Numbered from the stretch's first letter, positions 19,700-30,568 are shown. The stretch is DNA of 64,000 bases from Pegoplata infirma (GCA_963921195.1 OY992536.1:177514995-177578994), one strand, 5' to 3'. Numbers and translations: made by a program. The notes: generated by a model from the letters alone, not told the origin.

Positions 19700-21062
19700 G
19701 GATTATGTTGACAAATTCATTAATTATGCTTTTTGCACCTAAGTAATACAATTTAATCAGGGGGAACTTTTTTCCACCTCGTCCGATTTTGTCCATCTCC
19801 GGACTTTACCAGTATATAGCCATAATACATATTTGTGCCAAACTTTAGGAGTATAGCTCTTTTATTTTTGACTGTATCTAGAGTTTTTCACGGGAATTTC
19901 CGGGACGGGATTTCCCGGGAATTCCCGTGAATTTTCGATCCCGAAATCCCGGGAAATAGAGCGGGAATTCCCGGGAATTTTCGTTCCTTTGAAATTGTTG
20001 ATTTTTCGACTTTAATTGATTATTTTATATGTGATTTTTTAAGAGATTTTATTAAAATTCTTGATAATTGATGGCAGCAGAAACGTACGCAGGGACCAGG
20101 AGGGCCCAAAAGTATTCCAAGAGAGACCTTCTAACTAAAAAATTTTATAAAATCTGAGACTTACGAAATTTAAAAAGTCTCACAATATCTAAATCTTCGA
20201 TAGGATATAATTATCAGAACCTGATACTTTTTTTCAGAAGCTAGAAATATTCTTTCAGAGACCTGAATTAGAAAAATTTGCAGTATGATTATTTGTTTCT
20301 ATAAAAAATATTTATGTCTCTGGACATGATTCTTTTTAAATCGATAAATTGATATAAAATCTGTTTAAAGAATGACTTTGACATTAACGGGGTTTTCTTT
20401 TAGAAACCAGAATTTTTAAATTTTTTTAATAACTTTTTTGTGGTAAATTTTCTGATAATTTAATTTCTCTGAAATAGTTACATTCAGTTTCGGAGACATA
20501 ATTGAGAAATTCCTCTGAATCAGTTTCATTGTGTTTTAGAGGCAAAGCGTTAATTTGGCCGTTTTTTATAAAAACTGTGTAACAAAAATTGTTCTTTTTT
20601 TCTCGAACCTTAATTTTTTTTTTTTTTTGTTTTAAAGGTACTAAAGAAGATTTTTATGGTGTTAATAAACATTATAAATAGTGTAATCGCATTCATAAGG
20701 TTTTTATATATTTTTTTACAAAAAATTTGGGTTTTTAGTTTTAGCGGGAATTCCCGGGATCCCGGGAAATTTAAAATGAATCCCGCTTTCCCGGGAAATA
20801 AAAAAGTCCGGGAAAAGAAAAACTCTAACTGTATCGTTTCTTCAGGGGCCCATACAATATACTCTTGACATCCAACTTGCTGGATGGACGTGTATATTTT
20901 GTTTTTGTAATGATCGTCCAACAAGCCCATACACCATCAAAATATCATTTTAATCCAACAAATTGAACAACATGCAGTATCGTGTACTTTTTTTCCCATA
21001 CAAACGGAGACATCGCTAGAATATTTTAGAATCGATCACTGATCAATAATATATATCGATTT
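19700..21062 (-). repeat. Mini-me-like repeat, family C, split by a hAT
   Basis: The left part (19760-19878) reads TCCGATTTTGTCCATCTCCG, CATATTTGTGCCAAACTTTA, TTTGACTGTATC; the right part (20828-21062) continues ACTGTATCGTTTCTTC and ends with ATTTTAGAATCGATCACTGA. A further small insertion (about 20845-20990, GGCCCATACAATATACTC) separates the last two landmarks. Confidence 0.65.
19879..20827. mobile_element. hAT element, 949 bp, CCCGGG family
   Basis: Ends TAGAGTTTTTCACGGGAAT and, inverted, TAGAGTTTTTCTTTTCCCGG; exact 8-bp target duplication ACTGTATC (19871-19878, 20828-20835). The subterminal repeats CCCGGGAATTCCCG and GGGATCCCGGGAAA mark it as a relative of the 4326 element. The interior 20345-20645 is shared with 1828-2230. 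No transposase. Confidence 0.92.
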
Positions 21063-21551
21063 TATTTATTATTAAATTCCACTAATTTGAACTATTTTGA
21101 AACTATTTATTTTGAAAATAATTAAAATTAATAAAATAGCAAATAAATCCAAATATTAAAAATTGTATAATAAAGTTGAAACACAGACTTTTCTGGAATA
21201 ACGGAACATTTAAATTTTTTTGACAAGATTTTTGAAATCAGCGGGTGCTAATTACCCTAAAAAAATATATTTTTCCAAAAAAACAATGAATCTTGGTCCA
21301 AAATGGATTAATAGAAGTTCCAAATACTCTCATAGAGGAATAAAGTAAAGAGATTGTAATTGGTTCAACTCTCTTTTTTATCTCTCACGCGAAATCTGTC
21401 TGGATCAAGTAAAATTTTTGATTCACTAAAAGCAAGTTTTTTATCAAAGACCAATTTGGCTGTTAATTTCGCAAAAACCTTAAAAAATGAAGAAATTCGC
21501 GAATTTAAGGGCTTAATATGAAAAGCCAAAATAGCATAAGAAATATTGCTA
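21063..21551. other. No gene seen
   Basis: AT-rich; no supportable feature. ORFs here are short and lack any recognisable motif. Confidence 0.4.
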
Positions 21552-21559
21552 CAAGTCAT

Positions 21560-22064
21560 TAGAGTCCGACCGAATATTCGGTTTCGGTCTCGGCCGAATA
21601 ATGGGGTTTCGGCCTCTATTCGGTATTCGTCAAAATTTTGGCCGAATATTAGCCGAAACCGAAACTTTTTGATATTTAAAAAAAATATGTAAAAAAGTCG
21701 CTAAATTCTTAAATTTCGTACTCCAATTTACTTGTTTCAGTTTACTTAAACAAAAAGAAGCAAGGTTGTCCAATAAATGTTATACTGTTACAGTTCAAAT
21801 ATTTTTTTTCTTTCAATCCACATTTGAAATTTAAATTTTTTTTTGCAAGTTTTTTAAAACATATATTTTTTTTATAAATACAACAATTCCTATGGTTTAA
21901 AACATTAGGTCCTGTATATTTATCTTTAAAATTTTTTTTAATGATTTTATTCATGCCAGGCGTCAATTTTTTTTAAGTTTCGGTTTCGGCCGAATATCTA
22001 TTTTTGGCCGAATATTCGGTTCGGTTTCGGTTCGGCCTCGAAAAATGGTTTCGGTCGGACTCTA
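21560..22064. mobile_element. hAT MITE, copy 2 of the 5091 family
   Basis: Same ends (TAGAGTCCGACCGAA and inverse) and same interior order as 5091-5617, 505 bp long, with its own exact 8-bp target duplication CAAGTCAT (21552-21559, 22065-22072). Confidence 0.93.
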
Positions 22065-22072
22065 CAAGTCAT

Positions 22073-22539
22073 ATATTTGTTTTCCATGCCATAAAATTTA
22101 TAAATCATTAACTTTGCAAATTTTTTTGTTAAAAAACTGCCTCGGTTCAGCAAATCTTTAACGGCATTTTGCAAGAAAACTGTACCATACATCGTAAAAC
22201 GGAGTACGCCATTCGAATCAGCATGTCCGAAATATATAGAAATGATTGTCGTAACTCTTGTTTATTTTTTAGTGTTCCGCAGTGTTATCTGACTAGATTT
22301 GGGAAAATGTTAAACAAAAAATATTTTGTTTTGAGTATACATATTCATAAAATTTGTAATTTTTTTTTATAATTTAGTGGGTTTTTTCCCAAAACTCGAA
22401 ACTTTGGCCGATTTTAGCGCGGTCATTGAGCCAACCGATTTGGGCCAACATTAAATTAGGTACTTATTTTGGGTCGTTTAAAAAATCCAAGCTTCAGGAG
22501 CAGCGAAAATCCGAAAAAAAAAAATAAAAAAAAGGACCA
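22073..22539. other. No gene seen
   Basis: No supportable feature; the short plus-strand ORFs have no motif or codon pattern that suggests a gene. Confidence 0.4.
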
Positions 22540-22635
22540 CTATAGAAAACATGTTTTTTTTTTAATTCCAACAGTCACATACATTTGGTTTTTTCGGCCC
22601 GCCTCTTTGTGGGGGCGTGGTAAATATAAAATAAT

Positions 22636-22844
22636 TATTGTTTTTCTAAGGATCGAATTATTTAAAACCGCAATTTATAACGAAAAGAACGACAATTTAT
22701 TTAATATAAATGTGATTGTACAAAGGTTTCAAGGAGAATAAAAACTATTTGAAAATTTCTGACAAAAATACAAAACAAAACAAATTCAAATAAAACTTGA
22801 TTTCCAAAATTAAATACAACAAGTATTAACACAGTATTACAATA
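22636..22844 (-). repeat. 3' LTR of the copia element
   Basis: Begins TATTGTTTTTC and ends TATTACAATA on the plus strand, so the LTR tips are TATTG...CAATA rather than the usual bare TG...CA. This choice is fixed by the exact ATAAT duplication outside. Confidence 0.92.
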
Positions 22845-22855
22845 CCCCCTCTCAA
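22845..22855 (-). promoter_or_regulatory. Polypurine tract
   Basis: TTGAGAGGGGG on the minus strand, directly beside the 3' LTR; the expected plus-strand priming site of the element. Confidence 0.85.
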
Positions 22856-23272
22856 TTTGATAATTTAAGAAAATTTCTAATTGTAGAAAAACTTGTTGCA
22901 TCCAAAGATTTTGTAAAAATGTCAGCAATTTGATTTTTAGTTGATACAGACTTTATGATCAAATTTCCTTTCATGATGTGATCCCTTATGAAGTGGTGTC
23001 GTATATCAATATGTTTTGAACGTTTACATTCAACATTCTTAGCCATTGCAATACATCCTGCATTATCTTCAAATACAGTGGCAGGATAGGTATCATCAAC
23101 AACATTTAGATCTTGTAGTATTCCACGTATCCACAACCCTTCAGAAGCAGCATGACTAAGTGCAACATATTCTGCCTCACTAGATGACGTAGCTACGGTT
23201 GCTTGTTTCTTGCTTGACCAAGACACAGGATTACCAAAAACGTAAAATACAAACCCACTTGTAGATTTGCGA
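22852..23272 (-). pseudogene. Copia RNase H, C-terminal piece
   Basis: Resumes after the insertion at DDRKSTSGFVFYVFGNPVSW, then SSKKQATVATSSSEAEYVAL (E and D metal ligands of the copia RNase H), ending ATSFSTIRNFLKLSN. It is in frame with the upstream part once the insert and one target copy are removed. Confidence 0.88.
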
Positions 23273-23281
23273 TCATCTATA

Positions 23282-23852
23282 GGTTAGGTTAGGTTGGATG
23301 GGCGTCCGCCGATTTGGCGAATTCACTCGGAGGCCATAAGGCCCATTGTGATTCCCCTAAAGTTGTTTCCCTACTCCCATGATATATAAAAATTCTACCT
23401 CTCAAACCACCCCGATTCCCTAAGGTATTCTGCTAGAGACGTCAATGGTACATTGTTTAGGCAATCCAAGTCATCAAAAAATCGTTGCCCCAAATACTTA
23501 AGACGACGTTTCATCAGACCCGGACATTCACACAACAAGTGCCTCACTGACTCCTCCTCCTCCACTTCCCCACAACTTCTGCAAAAGTCCCTGTCAGAAA
23601 TTCCCATACGAACGGCCATTTGGCCGATTATACAGTGTCCCGTCAGTACTCCTACTAATAGGCTAACCGTCCGTTTGCCAAAGGTAAGAAGGCTTTCTGT
23701 CCTCTTATGATCCGGCAGTGGCCACATGGTCCGCGATATCCTGCACGTGGTCAGCGATATCCACCTATCCCTCATCATATTCCCCGATATCCTATCAATT
23801 TCGTTCATCAACTCCACTATAGGAACCGAGATATCCGGTTCGACACGTTCCC
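23282..23852 (-). mobile_element. 5'-truncated LINE inserted in copia RNase H
   Basis: 571 bp flanked by a 9-bp duplication TCATCTATA (23273-23281, 23853-23861). On the minus strand it ends CCAACCTAACCTAACC instead of poly(A). It keeps the 3' coding end of a non-LTR element in one open frame of about 150 codons: a helical stretch, VGVLTGHCIIGQMAVRMGI, a CRSCGEVEEEESVRHLLCEC zinc-knuckle (C-C-H-C) and a tail ending YLRESGWFER. The truncation at the 5' side is typical of target-primed reverse transcription. Confidence 0.9.
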
Positions 23853-23861
23853 TCATCTATA

Positions 23862-26800
23862 CTCGATGCCCAATCCGCATCGGCATAACCAAATAACGCT
23901 TCTTCATTTGCATTTCTTTTATACACCAATTTCATTTCTTTAGTACCTTTAACGTAACGTAAAATTCTCTTGAGTGTTGTCCAATGAATTTCACCAGGGT
24001 TTTGTTGAAATCTGCCCATGTAACCGATTGAATAACAAATATCGGGACGAACACTTAGCATAATGTACATAAGGCTTCCCAGTAACTCACGATATGCTTG
24101 ATTACATTCTTCATCAATGGTGGTACTTAATTGTAGACCTTTTTCCATAGGTGTTCGTGCTTCATTACATTCAGTCATTCCAAATTTTTGTATAACTTTA
24201 TTTATTATCGACTCTTGAGACAACATCATAGAACCTTGATCTCGATTGTATTCAAATTTAATCCCAAGATAGTGTTTAAGTTTTCCGCAATCGGACATTT
24301 CAAAATTTTCAGATAATTTATTTTTCAACATCTCAATTTCGTCCTCATTATTTCCGGCAATCAACAGATCATCCACATATAGCAAAAGAAACATCATACC
24401 ATCATTCTCGATTCTTGTATACAGACAATAGTCATGTCGAGAACGTTTGAAACCCAATTGAACTAGTTGAATATTGAATTTTTCATTCCAGCACCTTGGT
24501 GCTTGCTTTAAGCCATATAACGATTTTTCCAACTTTAAAACAGTACCTGGTTGACACTTCATTCCTTCTGGTACATTCATGTATATGTTCTCTTTTAGTT
24601 CTCCATGTAGGAACGCCGTTTTGATATCCAGTTGATGGAAAAATAATTTATAATTTACACCAACTGCCAGAACAATTCTTATGGTAGATAGTTTCGCTAC
24701 CGGAGAATAAATATCATCGTAATCCACACCAAATTTTTGTAAATAGCCTTTAGCCACAAGTCTAGCCTTGTATCGTATAATATTACCATCTGCATCTTGT
24801 TTAATCGTAAACACCCATCTAGATTTTAAAGGTTTTACATCAGGTGGACGTTGAACAATTTTCCACACTTTGTTTTCTTCCATCGACTTCAATTCATCAT
24901 TAACAGCAGAAAACCATTGAGTCTTGTTATTGCATTCATCAATTTCAGTAAATGTATTTGGAATTTTTGATTCAGTAGTGACAGCATTAAATAACGTCAT
25001 ATAGTAATCCGAAAATTTCGTATTTGGCTTTCGGACCATTTCACTTCGTCTCGGTGCTTCGGCGACTTGCTCTTCCACCTGAGACACTTCATTGTCATCA
25101 CTAAGCTCTTGATTATTATTTGCCACAACATCCTCATTCAAGTTCTCGCTTTGTTCATCTGAAAGATTTTCGATTTGTTGATATTCATTTCTACTTACTT
25201 CAATTGTATCTTCATGTTCCACAGCATTTGAAACAACTTCTTGTTCTTTCTCAGTATTTGAAACGACATAATCTTCTTCCCCCTCTTGATCGTTTCGTAA
25301 AACAATCAAGTCATTCACTGTTGTATTTGTCTTTATTTTAAAGGGAAATAAAGATTCATTGAATTTTACATCTCTTGCTAGAACAATTTTACGCTTCTCT
25401 TTGTCCCATAAACGATATCCATTTGGACAGTAGCCCACCATTACGAAGGTTTTACTTTTAGCATCTAATTTTAAACGCTTCTGTTCAGGCACCCAAGCAT
25501 AAGCCTGACAACCAAAAATTTTCAATTTAGATAAATCTGGTTTTTGGTTGAACCACATTTCTGCAGGGGTCTTTTGATAAGTTAAAGCTCTAGACGGACT
25601 TCTATTGATTAAGTAAACACTAGTATAAACCGCTTCGCACCATACAAATTTTGGATCCCCAGCTTCAAACAACAAAGCTCTAACACGTTCAACAATCGTA
25701 CGGTTAAGCCTTTCAGCAACACCATTTTGTTGCGGGGTGTAAGCAATGGTTTCACAAATCTGAATACCTTTTTGTTTACAAAACGACAACATATTTTCGG
25801 ATTTGTATTCTCTTCCTTGATCAATAGTAAGTTGACTTATCTTTGTACCAAACTTTGACGTTACAAGCGCCTCATACTCTTTGAATTTCTCAAATACCTC
25901 TGATTTTTTCTTTATTAGATAAACCATGACAAAATGAGTATAGTCATCAATGAAGGTTAGAAAGTATCTAGAACCATCCCAAGCAACAGGCCGTATTGGA
26001 CCACAGACATCCGAATGAATGTGTTCAAGGGGTCTTGACGATTTATATCGAGTACCATTAAACGGTTCTCTGCACTGCTTGCTTTGCACACAAATATCAC
26101 AAAAATCATTTTTACATACCTTAGGTAGACCAGAAACCATGTCTTTACCAACCAATTCATTGTATCCTTGATTGCTTATGTGACCCAAACGCTTATGCCA
26201 CAATATACCTTCCTCAGATTTGCTCAAATTTGCTGTTGACTTGTACTGACAGTTCATCTTTACTTCAAATAAATTACCACAACGCTTGGCTTTAGCAATC
26301 ACTTCATCATCACGCATAATAACAGCTTGGCTTCTTTGAAACTCGACATTCAAACCAGATTCAACGATCTTGCTTACCGACAACAAATTTTCACGGAATT
26401 CAGGGCTGTATAAAACATTTTTCATATTCACCATAACACCAGTATCACTGACCAAATCAATTTCTCCAATCTTTGAAACACAAATTTGTTCGTTGTCTTT
26501 AGCGATTTTTATATATTTAGGAGTTGATAACTTCTTTAAACTCTTGAAGACATTTTTATTGTTGACAAAATGGTCTGTAGCACCAGAATCCAACGCAAAA
26601 ACGATTACATCTTCAGAAATGTATGACGATGCCACAGGATTTGCATCTGCCATAAAACTCACCCCAGTTTTGTTGTTCACTGCCGACTTGGCTTCCTTAC
26701 TTTTGCAGTCTTTTTTCATATGGCCATACTTTCCACATCTATGGCATTTTCCTTGAAAACGGAATTTGTTTTTACCTTTGAATTGAAAAGCCGTTGGCTT

Positions 26801-27058
26801 TTGACCGATTCCGTCATCACTTCTGTTCTTCTTTTTAGTTTCTTCAGCTAGCAATCGAGGTTTTACAACAGCCAACGTTAGGTCATCAACTTTAAGATTT
26901 TCCAAAGCCGTAACAATTGGATCAAACGATTCCGGTAACGTTAAGAACAACTGAGATACTAAGTCTGCTTCTTCTGGTTTTGCACCAGCACTCTTTAGTT
27001 GTCTTACCAGGGAGTCAAATTTCAAAAAATGTTGGTTGAGATCTTCACCTTCCCTCAA
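23862..27058 (-). pseudogene. Copia Gag-Pol: zinc knuckle, protease, integrase, RT
   Basis: An open frame of about 1065 codons after the gag lesion. In order: CCHC knuckle CHRCGKYGHMKKDC (residues 105-118), protease FALDSGATDHF (D157), HHCC zinc finger (WHKRLGH to CDICV, 287-323), integrase core with D350, D413 and E449 (spacing DD35E; HSD, TIDQG, GVAERLNR), and RT with QLDIKTAFLHGEL (D811), KQAPRCWN and YVDDLL (894-897). It then enters RNase H and is cut at ADADWASSID by the LINE insertion. No other stop is seen, so the coding region was under selection until recently. Confidence 0.92.
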
Positions 27059-27341
27059 TCTTAAGTTGGCTAGTTCCTTTCTTATAATGGTTGGCTGTAG
27101 ATTTATCCCTTACAAACTCCAAATAATCATCATGCATTAGACTTGTAATGATATCTTGCGCTTTGGTATCTCTGTTTTGAAACAATTGAGCTGCTGGACT
27201 TGCAGCATCTGCAACCTGAGCTGACACTTTCACAGCTTCAAGACATCCTGCAGCAGCCAAATGTTTTTCCACACGGAATTTCCAATTTTCAAAATTGGTT
27301 CCCGAAAACTGAGCAATACCAATCTTGTCTGAAGGACCCAT
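27045..27341 (-). pseudogene. Copia Gag, N-terminal piece
   Basis: 98 residues: MGPSDKIGIAQFSGTNFENW and KFRVEKHLAAAGCLEAVK match the N-terminal gag_pre-integrase-type start of copia Gag (F-x-G-x-N-F-x-x-W-K). After DKSTAN the frame breaks and reaches a stop; the helix that normally follows is absent and sequence resumes in another frame at RKELANLRLREGEDL. A deletion of several tens of bases that also shifts the frame is the simplest reading. Confidence 0.85.
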
Positions 27342-27345
27342 AACC
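27334..27345 (-). promoter_or_regulatory. Primer-binding site, overlapping the gag start codon
   Basis: Abuts the 5' LTR. GGTTATGGGTCC resembles the internal initiator-Met tRNA sequence that primes copia. The ATG within it (27339-27341) is the first codon of gag (MGPSDK), so priming site and start codon overlap. Confidence 0.75.
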
Positions 27346-27554
27346 TATTGTTTTTCTAAGGATCGAATTATTTAAAACCGCAATTTATAACGAAAAGAAC
27401 GACAATTTATTTAATATAAATGTGATTGTACAAAGGTTTCAAGGAGAATAAAAACTATTTGAAAATTTCTGACAAAAATACAAAACAAAACAAATTCAAA
27501 TAAAACTTGATTTCCAAAATTAAATACAACAAGTATTAACACAGTATTACAATA
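27346..27554 (-). repeat. 5' LTR of the copia element
   Basis: 209 bp, no difference from the other LTR seen by eye. Transcription of the element should start here and run toward lower coordinates. Confidence 0.92.
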
Positions 27555-27712
27555 ATAATTGTAAACTTAAATAAATGTAAACATTTATGTCAAGGGCGGA
27601 AATATCACACACCCCCCACAAAGTCCCACAAAAAGCCCCTGCCATTTTTTTTATTTATTTTTTTACATAAAAGATTCGGCATAGCCAAATTTAACACTAT
27701 CACTTGTTTAAA

Positions 27713-28512
27713 TCTTACATTGTTTGGCGCCAACTTTTAAATACATTACAGTGGAACTACAGAAACTACTGACGGTTTTTTTATATTTTCAAACGTGAAT
27801 ATCTCAAAATCGGTATACAATAGAACAATTTTGTTAGCAGATTTGAAATCGGGATGGAAAAATCAATTTTTGAATTTTGAAGTGATTTTTTTTGCAATTA
27901 TAACGCGATTTTTGCGAAAATTGCTCAAACAAATAATGTCAATTTGCAATACTATTTTCCGCTTCGGTCTTAGTTATTAGCAATCCACTTTGGTGTGTGA
28001 ACTGTGTGTGATCTTGTTTTATTTTTCCAAAACGAAAAACATGACAACTTAAACCATGTATTAACAATAGCAATCAACATACCTTCTTAAAAAAATAGAA
28101 ACAAAATGACAACTGATGAAAATTAATTTCTTTTAATGACGAAACTGCCTACAACGAAGGCGATGATCATCAACAAACATGATGATAATGAGGTTGTGGT
28201 GATGATTATTATGATGATGATAAACAAAACAGCAACAACATACACGAGATCCATGTCAGAGCAAACAAGTGAATAATAACAATATATTTAAACGGATATT
28301 TAAAAAAAAAAAGCACAAACACAAAAACGGGGAAAAAACATCAAACATAAAAATTCAAATCCCAATATGTATAAACATCACTTTTAGATGTTTTTTTTTC
28401 GGGCGTTTCTTATAATATTATATATCACTTAATTATATAGTTTATAGGGTTTTTGCGAAAAGGCATTTTTTTTTTGTATTTTAGCCATTTACATGGGAAA
28501 TGTGAGTATTAT
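27713..28512 (-). other. 3' flank of the K2P gene
   Basis: Probably contains the 3' untranslated region. There is a GATGAT/ATGATGATG simple repeat at about 28155-28222 and an A-tract at 28302-28312. No AATAAA directly after the stop was found. Confidence 0.4.
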
Positions 28513-29703
28513 TTAGTAAAACTCATCATCTTCATCATCATAGTTATCACCACGTTGGCCATCACAACCACCACAGCAACCCAAAAACCTTAGACGCGTA
28601 TCTTCCAGACACAATTTTGTATCTTCTTTCATTTCTTTTAGTTTTACACGTACTTCCTCACGCATAAGATTATAACACATGGCCACTAAGCCCATACCAA
28701 TTAGCATGTATATGAAATTTATAGCTAATTTTGAATGTTGATCAGTAATGGATTGTTGTAGATCCGATACAAGATTAGGATCTATTGTAGAATCTTCTTT
28801 TACTTTTTTTCGAGCTTCTGCTATATGCGATGGTGTAACAAGCGAAGCACCCGGAACAAAATCACCAAAACCAATTTTACACAATGAAGTCATACAAAAG
28901 TAGAATGAATTCAGGAATGACCATTTTTCCCAATTAGCAAACATTATAGTGCCAGTTAGTATATAGAATATGATTACCCATAAACAGGCTGTAGAGGGTA
29001 CAATAATCTTTTTACGATGTAATATAGCTAAACTTCCACTTTCTAAGGCTTCCAAACGCCTATCAATAATGCTATCACGATCCTGTGTGCATTCATGTAA
29101 ACTTCGATAGAGAAATTTAAATGATTTTGCTAAAACTTTACCCATATTTAGGAAATACAGTATATACAATGGTATGCCAAAGGTAGCATAAATTACGGTA
29201 AATCCTTTACCCCATGGTGTTTTTGGTACCATATTACCATAACCAATCATTGTAATGACTGAAAGACAAAACATTAATGCTGCCGGAAATGACCAAATAT
29301 CACTGGGTTTTCGAAAATCATAACCGGACTTTATAATGGCAGCTATACGTGCTTGATATTCCTTCAAAGCCATATCAGTACTATTTTGCCATTCGGCCTT
29401 ATTGAAATTATTAAATTTTTCGGTAATTTCCCATAATTCTTGGGCACAATTACTGCGTAACTCGAACACTTCCACTTGTGTTGTATTGTCATTGTATTGC
29501 AGTTCAATGTGCATGAAGGAAAAAGCACCGCATATGGCATAAATAACAATTAATGCTCCTACACCCACTTGAGTGCACATAAAGGTAACAAAATTCCGAC
29601 AACATCTTTTGAAACGTTTACGTGGTTGATTACTGGGCGATGATGAGGAATTTGATGAACCTGCTCGACTGGTGAGTTGTGAATTTCTTTGGGATTTTGA
29701 CAT
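28513..29703 (-). CDS. Two-pore-domain (K2P) potassium channel
   Basis: Complete intronless 396-residue ORF. Four membrane segments and two pore loops in the K2P order: basic/serine-rich N-terminus (1-45), TM1 about 46-66, a long extracellular cap (67-135) with glycosylation motifs NTT (73) and NST (107), pore 1 with TMIGYGN (151-157), TM2 about 164-186, TM3 about 233-255, pore 2 with CKIGFGD (275-281), TM4 about 326-345, then a cytosolic tail with a GCCGGC cluster and an acidic end (DDEDDEFY). The channel would carry background K+ current at the plasma membrane. Length and layout resemble Drosophila sandman-type K2Ps, but I cannot assign the ortholog. Both filter threonines are replaced (M and K), which is unusual. 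Start: ATG in AAACAATG, a strong insect context. Confidence 0.92.
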   Translation of the reverse strand: MSKSQRNSQLTSRAGSSNSSSSPSNQPRKRFKRCCRNFVTFMCTQVGVGALIVIYAICGAFSFMHIELQYNDNTTQVEVFELRSNCAQELWEITEKFNNFNKAEWQNSTDMALKEYQARIAAIIKSGYDFRKPSDIWSFPAALMFCLSVITMIGYGNMVPKTPWGKGFTVIYATFGIPLYILYFLNMGKVLAKSFKFLYRSLHECTQDRDSIIDRRLEALESGSLAILHRKKIIVPSTACLWVIIFYILTGTIMFANWEKWSFLNSFYFCMTSLCKIGFGDFVPGASLVTPSHIAEARKKVKEDSTIDPNLVSDLQQSITDQHSKLAINFIYMLIGMGLVAMCYNLMREEVRVKLKEMKEDTKLCLEDTRLRFLGCCGGCDGQRGDNYDDEDDEFY

Positions 29704-30560
29704 TGTTTATCAAATATGTAGTTTTTTATTAACTTCTACTCTAGAATTATGTAATTTATTTGTATTTAATATTCTTTAAATTCATATTTCCACTTATTTT
29801 GCTTTAAATCACAATATTTTCTATTTATTTAAACTCAAAACTTAATCAACAATATTTCATTTTAATTAATTTTCTTTGTTTTTTTCGTATTTTTTCTTTT
29901 TAGATCTAAAAATAAAATTTATTTGACGACTTGTAGTAGTTACGCGCTCTATATAAATGAAATACTGTGCAATATTCTTTTTCGGTGTTTTTTTCTTCTT
30001 GTGATTTTGAAATCTTAAATAATTTTTTTTTATTTACACGCGCTGTTAAATGAACATATTCGTGTTCCAAATGCTACTAAAATGAGTTTTCCAATAATCC
30101 ATAATAAAATTTCAATCTTCTTTAAAAAAAAAACTGCACTCATTTTCTTTTCGGGAGAACTTTTATTGTATTGTTTACATTTTTCGATCTAAAAAATCAT
30201 TTGTGCTTTCTCATTTGTATGTATTTTTCCTAAAAGATCTCTGAGTGCAAAGTAGACGAAGTTCATCGGTATTGTTTATAAATTTCAAATTGTTTGCAAG
30301 CAAAACAAAAAATATGCAATCAAAATGTTTAATGATTTTTATCATTATTATAAACTGAGTATTGCAATTGGAAAAATAAAGACAAATTATTTTATTTAAA
30401 TATGCTCTTTTAAATATTTAACACTAAACGTACCAGGGAAAAAATATTTAAATTTTATTTTTCAAATTACTGGTAGAAGAACAAACTGAAAAAGTTGAAT
30501 ACAAACAGAATAAGATCGGTATGTATTTTTCCATAAGATTTGACAGATAAATGAACGAAC
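29704..30560 (-). other. 5' flank of the K2P gene
   Basis: AT-rich. On the minus strand a TTATATAG box lies near 29950-29957, roughly 250 bp upstream of the start codon, followed by TTTTTAG near 29900 that could be a splice acceptor of a 5' untranslated intron. Both are weak suggestions. Confidence 0.35.
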
Positions 30561-30568
30561 AGAACAAG

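Larger units (their letters stand above)
22636..27554 (-). mobile_element. Copia-clade LTR retrotransposon, damaged
   Basis: 4919 bp between 5-bp target duplications ATAAT (22631-22635, 27555-27559). Two 209-bp LTRs (22636-22844 and 27346-27554) look identical base for base, so insertion was recent. The primer-binding site next to the 5' LTR is GGTTATGGGTCC (minus strand, 27334-27345), the initiator-tRNA-Met type used by copia, and the polypurine tract TTGAGAGGGGG lies at 22845-22855. The coding order protease-integrase-RT-RNase H is that of Pseudoviridae/Ty1-copia. Two lesions, a gag deletion and a LINE insertion in RNase H, make this copy non-autonomous. It sits about 1 kb downstream of the K2P channel gene, same strand. 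Confidence 0.95.
22540..27712 (+). repeat. Mini-me-like repeat, family C, split by the copia insertion
   Basis: The left part (to 22635) has CGGCCCGCCTCTTTGTGGGG; the right part (27560-27712) has CACCCCCCACAAAGTCCCAC and ends GATTCGGCATAGCCAAATTT then AACACTATCACTTGTTT, the 3' hairpin end of the family. The copia element entered between them at ATAAT. Confidence 0.65.

Noticed and set aside
23453..23943. Plus-strand ORFs within the copia region
   Set aside because: Antisense shadows of the LINE insert and copia pol; the minus-strand frames carry all recognisable motifs.
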